Below, in pieces: positions 25,711 through 30,198 of a DNA stretch of 30,198 nt. The stretch comes from Amoeboaphelidium occidentale (taxonomy: Eukaryota > Aphelidiomycota > Aphelidea). The notes below the pieces were generated by a model. The model had not been told where the DNA came from. It did not search any database and saw only the letters and a list, made by a program, of their open reading frames with translations. Where the stretch lies: contig JALGPX010000128.1 in assembly GCA_023515795.1 (NCBI GenBank), positions 1 through 30,198 of the forward strand, in the 5' to 3' direction. Positions within the stretch are counted from its first letter, which is position 1; each line of letters begins with the position of its first letter. The translations under genes and the position numbers were made by a program.

Positions 25711-25928
25711 TCTAAGAGTGAGACCAAATTCGAGTTGAGTTACGAACCGTAATAAATTTACTGAATTTTTCTTAGTACGAACACCGCATGCTTAGGAATG
25801 AGAGGTATAGAGCCTGTTTTGTGGGAAGATCGATGAGTACATATTTTTGCGAGTGGAAGCAAGAGAATACATTCATGGTAGAGGTTTGATGTTGTTTGCC
25901 TCCAAGACTTTCTTTGATTGTTACTAGA

Positions 25929-28370
25929 ATGAAGCTCTTGATCGCTACAGAGATCACACTGCTACTGATCTACTGCATAACAGGCATATCAGTAGCAGAA
26001 TCTATTGAATGTTCCACTTATCATAAGTGTCGATACTATGAAGTTTACGGGATCAAGAAGTTTTCGCCAGTTTCATGGCTTGATGGTTCACTTAGCTTTT
26101 ATAATGATGTTCCGGGTGCAGGAAATCTGGACGGAATTCCATTATCATTCAATATCCCACCCGCTTTAAATGTTACCCAAGGTCAAACATCATATGCTTT
26201 CGCCTTCTTATCGTTCATTACAACCTCTGATGTATCAGTACGATGTAGCTACAAAGGAATGCTTCTAACAGCAACACAATATATGTTTCAAGGCTGTACA
26301 CCCAGTATGAATGTTGGAGATCTGGTCTCGGTGAAGAATGTTACAGCAAGAGTTGAAGATGGACGAAGTTTGAGTAATCAGCCAGTGATCATAAAACTTC
26401 AGTTTCAGGATGATCAAAACGCAACAGGCTGTCTGCCCATTCCTTTTGATCGTTTCGATACAATAGTTGATGGTGTGAATACCAGGATTCTAGCTGGCAG
26501 CTGGGACGATGGCACTTCTGTGAAATCATGCGTTACATACACGATCACAACAGCTACATCAACGACATCAACTACTACTACTACGAGTACGGAACAATCC
26601 GAGACCTTTATTGTTACTACTGCTAGTATGGATACTACTGTTCTCCTTAGCACTTCTACAAAGAACTCCGACAAATCATCCACGTTTAAAAGCACACAAT
26701 CTCGAACGAGCAAACCAGGCACATCTACTTCTTCACTAATGGCTGGAGCCGGTTATAACAGCGCATCTTTCTATGATCAATATGGAACAATTATTATTTC
26801 AGCTTCTGCGGGAGGACTTGCACTGCTGATTATAGGTTTTGGTTTTATGCTTTGGCGAAGACGTAGGAGAAACACTCAGGGCAAAGATATTGAAGAGGGT
26901 GTTCGGCGAAACACGATAATGTACGCTAGTAAGAATAACTCTGGTCCAAACGGTTGGGATCAGAATGAATCTTCTGCATACAAAGACAATGATGAGTTTG
27001 AGGAACAATTGCAATTCTCGAACTCGAACTTACTTACACCGGATGGAGCACCTAATGGCAACTTAGGCCAAAGTCAAGCTCATCTTTTGGATCCTGTTGA
27101 GTCTACTCTCATGAATACACAGGCCGTTATAGCTTTACCAGGATTCTTAAAATTAGACTTCCAGGTTGTAAGACCAGAGAGAGTAATGGCAGAGGGCGGA
27201 GGAGGTATCATATATGAAGCTGAACTGCTTGATGAAAGACTGAAAGCTAAGCATCGTATAAAGAAGGTTGCGGTGAAGGTCATTAAGAATGCAGGAGGTT
27301 GGGATACAGAAGAAATGAGAAACATGTTTAATCAAGAGGTTTCCATTATGTGGAGCTTAAGCTTTCACGAGAACATAATCAAGCTTATTGGATTCACCGA
27401 GGAACCTTTAGCTATGATTATGAAGTATTATTCCCAGAGCATGTCTGACTTGATAAAGAACGCACCTGATTATCTCACCGATGAAGTTACCGTGCGCTTC
27501 ACTTATCATATAGTACACGCGCTAGCAGAAATGCATTGTTTAGGAGTTGTTCATAGAGATCTGAAAACTGCGAATTTACTCATAGACGCTCCTGTAGGAA
27601 CGGAGCCTATGATGTGGAAAATTGTTGTTTGCGATTTTGGATTAGCCAGAGCAGTTGGACAGACCGGTGTGAAAGCATCTGTTCAAGTAGATGTGCAAGG
27701 AATGTCTTGCAGATATGCAGCACCAGAGGTTTTTGCTAGAGTCTACTTACAAAATGCAAAACGAAAGGATTCCGCTCTATTGACAGTTCCGAAGGATCAA
27801 GACATCAACCATGCAGAGTATTTCAAGAGAATTTCTGATGAAGGCGAAGTTGAAATGAAGGGTGATGTTTATGCTTTTGCTATTATACTCTGGGAAATCC
27901 TAGCTAGACAGATGAGCTGGCCTAAGTTAAACAATGAAGAAATTGAATATAAGGTAAGAGAGGGAGAAAGACCGCCGATAGATGCTGAAATAGCCGAAAG
28001 AGCCAAAAACAATGACGCATTGAAAACATTTGTTGAAGTTATGAAGAATGCATGGCATCAAGATCCAGAAATGTAAGTTCTCATCCTTACAAGTTTAATC
28101 TCTAGGCGACCATCATTCGTGGCAATTCGAGCTGCGATAAGAAAATATAATGATGCGATTCCACAACTGTCTGCATCATCAAGATTTTCAATGCGATACT
28201 CTCAAATGGATATGAGAGTCGAACTACCAGCAAATTCAAGCAACTCCAACACAAGAAGCGGAAGTTTAGTGCGAGAACGTGCTTACTCGCAGAGGATGAC
28301 ATTCGGAAACGATTCTGTCTTTTCTGGCCGCAGAAGAGTGAAAACCACCAATGTCTTATTTGGAAAATAG
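25929..28370 (+). CDS. Receptor-like TKL protein kinase, single membrane pass
   Basis: Two exons (25929..28072 and 28106..28370) with a 33-nt intron (GTAAGT to TCTCTAG) give 802 residues. The splice joins CCA-GAA-AT to G-CGA and makes the DPEMRPSF motif typical of TKL kinases. Order: signal peptide 1-23; Cys-containing ectodomain of unknown fold to about 205 with N-glycosylation sequons; Ser/Thr-rich, mucin-like stalk 205-270; membrane helix 286-309 followed by RRRRR; juxtamembrane linker; kinase from about 411. The kinase has GGGGIIYEAEL, Lys450 (VAVKVI), HRDLKTAN at 542-549 and DFG at 569-571, so it should be active. The C-terminal tail is Ser/Arg-rich. Membrane receptor-type TKL kinases are common in amoebae, plants and oomycetes but not in typical fungi. 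It lies just outside the right duplicated arm. Confidence 0.9.
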
Positions 28371-28424
28371 ACAGAATTTCAGTAAAATTTATTTCTTCAT
28401 CTGCCTTCCCATCATAAACACGTT

Positions 28425-29477
28425 TCAAGCCTTCTTTTGCTTTGCTTGCAAGGCCCCAAACATGTACTTTGCGACATCTAATACCAAGAAGTCAAACATT
28501 ACATCAGGAAGAACACATTTCAAAGCGTAGAGGAAGTACGAGTCTAGATTGATCAAGTAACGAGTTTTAGGAAAAGGGGACTCAATTGCGTGTTCGATAG
28601 TTAGACTTGTCCATAAAGGAGAAACCACCATTTGCTGAAGTGATTTTGATGATCTTTCAAACATCTTGACCGCAGAGTACTTTGTCTTGATGATTTCTTT
28701 CTGAGAGTCATTCAAGTCGGCATCAATAGCGTTCGATGCATGTGAAGCTTTATCGAAAATTGCCGAGTTGACAGGCCCTGGCATGACAGAAACAACAAAT
28801 ATTCCTTGTGAACGAACTTCTCTTCTCAAAGCATCGGTAAAACCTTCAACAGCGTACTTGGAGGCGCTGTAAATGCTCATGTGTGGTGTGGGAGAGAAAC
28901 CTGCAATTGAACTGATGTTCACAATACGACCACCTTTACCGCCGTCTCTTAGCAATGGAAGAAAAGCCTGACTGACCAAAACAGTTCCGGTAAAGTTCAC
29001 ATTCATGACGTTTCTTACGGTTTCTGGTGGCATGAACTCGGCCAAACCATCAACCAGAATACCAGCATTATTCACAACAGCCACCAACCGAGAATTAGTC
29101 GAACGAAGACGATCAGCAACAGCTTCCTGTGCAGCTTTTACACTCTTTTCGTCAGCAACGTCAATGATCACTGAATACAAGAATCCCTTCTTCTGCGTTT
29201 GTTCGAACTGCTTCAGTAAATCTTGGAAGTCCGCTGACTTTCTTGTACCGGCGAAAACCATGTATCCTTTACTAGCCAAATGAATTGCAGCGTCCCTACC
29301 GATTCCACTACTTGCGCCAGTGATCAGAACAGCATTGTAAGGACGGGCTGGGAAGGAACCATGGCTTGAGAACAAGAATGGGAGCACCTTGCTTAACACA
29401 GTCAACAAGGCAGTTCTTATTGTGTAATAAGTCTTGAATCCAACGGAGAAGGCGTAGTCGTAAGTTAATGAGAGCAT
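28425..29477 (-). CDS. Short-chain dehydrogenase/reductase, membrane-associated
   Basis: A 350-residue classical SDR of the 17beta-HSD/retinol-dehydrogenase-like group. TGASSGIG (53-60) binds the nucleotide, NNAG lies at 136-139, and the catalytic Ser190 (NISSIAG), Tyr203 and Lys207 (YSASK) are all present. MPGPV follows at the usual place. An N-terminal hydrophobic stretch (about 19-37) suggests membrane association. The C terminus ends KQKKA, with lysines at -3 and -5 as in a KxKxx ER-retrieval signal, so the enzyme probably acts on lipid or sterol substrates at the ER. The substrate cannot be told from sequence. No intron. It ends 54 bp from the convergent receptor kinase gene. Confidence 0.9.
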   Translation of the reverse strand: MLSLTYDYAFSVGFKTYYTIRTALLTVLSKVLPFLFSSHGSFPARPYNAVLITGASSGIGRDAAIHLASKGYMVFAGTRKSADFQDLLKQFEQTQKKGFLYSVIIDVADEKSVKAAQEAVADRLRSTNSRLVAVVNNAGILVDGLAEFMPPETVRNVMNVNFTGTVLVSQAFLPLLRDGGKGGRIVNISSIAGFSPTPHMSIYSASKYAVEGFTDALRREVRSQGIFVVSVMPGPVNSAIFDKASHASNAIDADLNDSQKEIIKTKYSAVKMFERSSKSLQQMVVSPLWTSLTIEHAIESPFPKTRYLINLDSYFLYALKCVLPDVMFDFLVLDVAKYMFGALQAKQKKA

Positions 29478-29622
29478 TCGGTGGTTGAAATTGAAATTGG
29501 TGAAAAAATTGCTGGAATTTACGACATCGCAGCAATCGCCAGGAAGTCAGTTGGGACAACGTATGCCATCTAGCGATAACCCTTCGCCTAGAACCAGAAT
29601 GAATTATAGACGCTTGGCTCTG

Positions 29623-29904
29623 CTACTTTAACCTGATACTCCTGGAAGTACCGATTCTGCGGTCTTGCGACTGGGTGTAGCCACCAGATTCTCCCGAAGG
29701 AGAGCTCACGATTTTGTAACCACTGGATTCCAAATTCTTGATCATGATATTTCTTGCTGCATTCATGTCTCGATCAAACTTGAAGCCACAGAAGCCACAT
29801 CTAAATGTTTTGTTGCCACCGAGTTTGTGGTTGATTCTCCCACATAATCCACAACACTTTGATGTGTACTCTTCAGTCACAACTGTTGAGAACAAGAGTT
29901 CCAA
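29623..29904 (-). pseudogene. C-terminal fragment of a TnpB/Fanzor RNA-guided nuclease
   Basis: The frame reads VVTEEYTSKCCGLCG, then FRCGFCGFKFDRDMNAARNI. This is the RuvC-embedded zinc ribbon (two CxxC pairs) plus the last RuvC catalytic Asp (DRDxNxARN) of TnpB, whose eukaryotic relatives are the Fanzor proteins. Only about the last 90 residues are visible. The frame continues without ATG to a TGA at about 29974..29976, and the 220 bp beyond shows no RuvC-like coding sequence. So this is either a decayed 3' end or the last exon of a gene that continues with introns past the window edge. Close neighbours are an SDR gene (145 bp) and non-coding DNA. I see no terminal repeats or a second transposase gene. 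Confidence 0.75.
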
Positions 29905-30198
29905 GGACAGATCGTAGAGGAGCCACTCAGTAAGAGTTCTCTGTAGATACTGTACATTAAGGTGATAAAGATATGATCACATATAGAGTCACGTAAGGAA
30001 TGCTCAATAAAGTGATATTCATGCTGTAATCATTGTCTATTTTAGATTGGATCTTATGTATCATGTATGTAACGCTGTTTCATCTACGTATCACAGCACA
30101 CCAGATTCTTCAGATCTCAACAACAACATGCACTACACAGTTTGGAGTTTGTGCTGCCTTCACAAGCAAACGGTTTTTGAATTTGGAGTGTGACCAGT
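29905..30198. other. Window edge, no supported gene
   Basis: AT-rich with stops in all frames. Might hold upstream parts, introns or flanks of the Fanzor remnant, but I find no matching motif. Confidence 0.4.

Noticed and set aside
26414-26722. Minus-strand 100-codon frame inside the receptor kinase gene
   Set aside because: Produced by the repetitive Ser/Thr codons of the stalk read on the other strand.
28102-28428. Minus-strand frame over the last exon of the receptor kinase
   Set aside because: The plus-strand exon is fixed by the DPEMRPSF splice; the antisense frame has no protein-like features.

Overview
This is nuclear DNA from a eukaryote with very compact genes. Genes lie on both strands, are often 25-150 bp apart, and are either intronless or cut by introns of about 33-68 nt. 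I rebuilt several introns by hand: ARP3, COX6, the EMP47-type lectin, the BSD protein and the receptor kinase. A stand-alone NAD-dependent saccharopine dehydrogenase (LYS1, the alpha-aminoadipate lysine route), a DUF3712 protein and fungal-type COX6, TRP4 and GET2 point to a fungus or a close fungal relative. A Crinkler/RHS-type NTPase, a GPI-PLD-like protein, a membrane-spanning TKL kinase and a Fanzor/TnpB remnant argue for an early-diverging lineage (zoosporic or aphelid-like) rather than an ordinary yeast or mould. I cannot name the species.

Layout. 1-2765: a doubtful small spliced gene, a Myb/SANT protein with a mitochondrial-looking N terminus, and LYS1. 2872-6540: a Crinkler/RHS NTPase interrupted by an in-frame TAG, then a secreted F-box-like/LRR protein and a secreted Cys-rich protein, all on the minus strand. 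7078-7164: an intron-containing tRNA-Phe. 7552-10755: a methyltransferase overlapping TRP4 tail to tail, a second Myb protein with a mitochondrial-type presequence, and a small unknown gene. 10848-21994: a minus-strand run of housekeeping genes: apyrase (with an in-frame TAA), COX6, DUF3712 protein, BSD protein, protein kinase, EMP47/ERGIC-53 lectin, GPI-PLD and ARP3. GET2 (22069-23016) is divergent from ARP3. 23080-25710: an inverted second copy of the Cys-rich plus LRR cassette. 25929-30198: receptor-like TKL kinase, an ER-type SDR, and a Fanzor/TnpB zinc-ribbon fragment.

The most striking structure is the pair of inverted cassettes that bracket about 17 kb of mostly housekeeping genes. Each encodes a small secreted Cys-rich protein followed by a secreted F-box-like/LRR protein, with matching upstream DNA. 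The two Cys-rich genes are mosaics: two long blocks are identical at the DNA level, including synonymous sites, and they alternate with sharply bounded divergent blocks. The two LRR genes are old, divergent paralogues. This suggests gene conversion plus diversification of a surface or secreted family. The neighbouring Crinkler-type NTPase and receptor kinase fit a host- or environment-interaction locus, but that function is inference.
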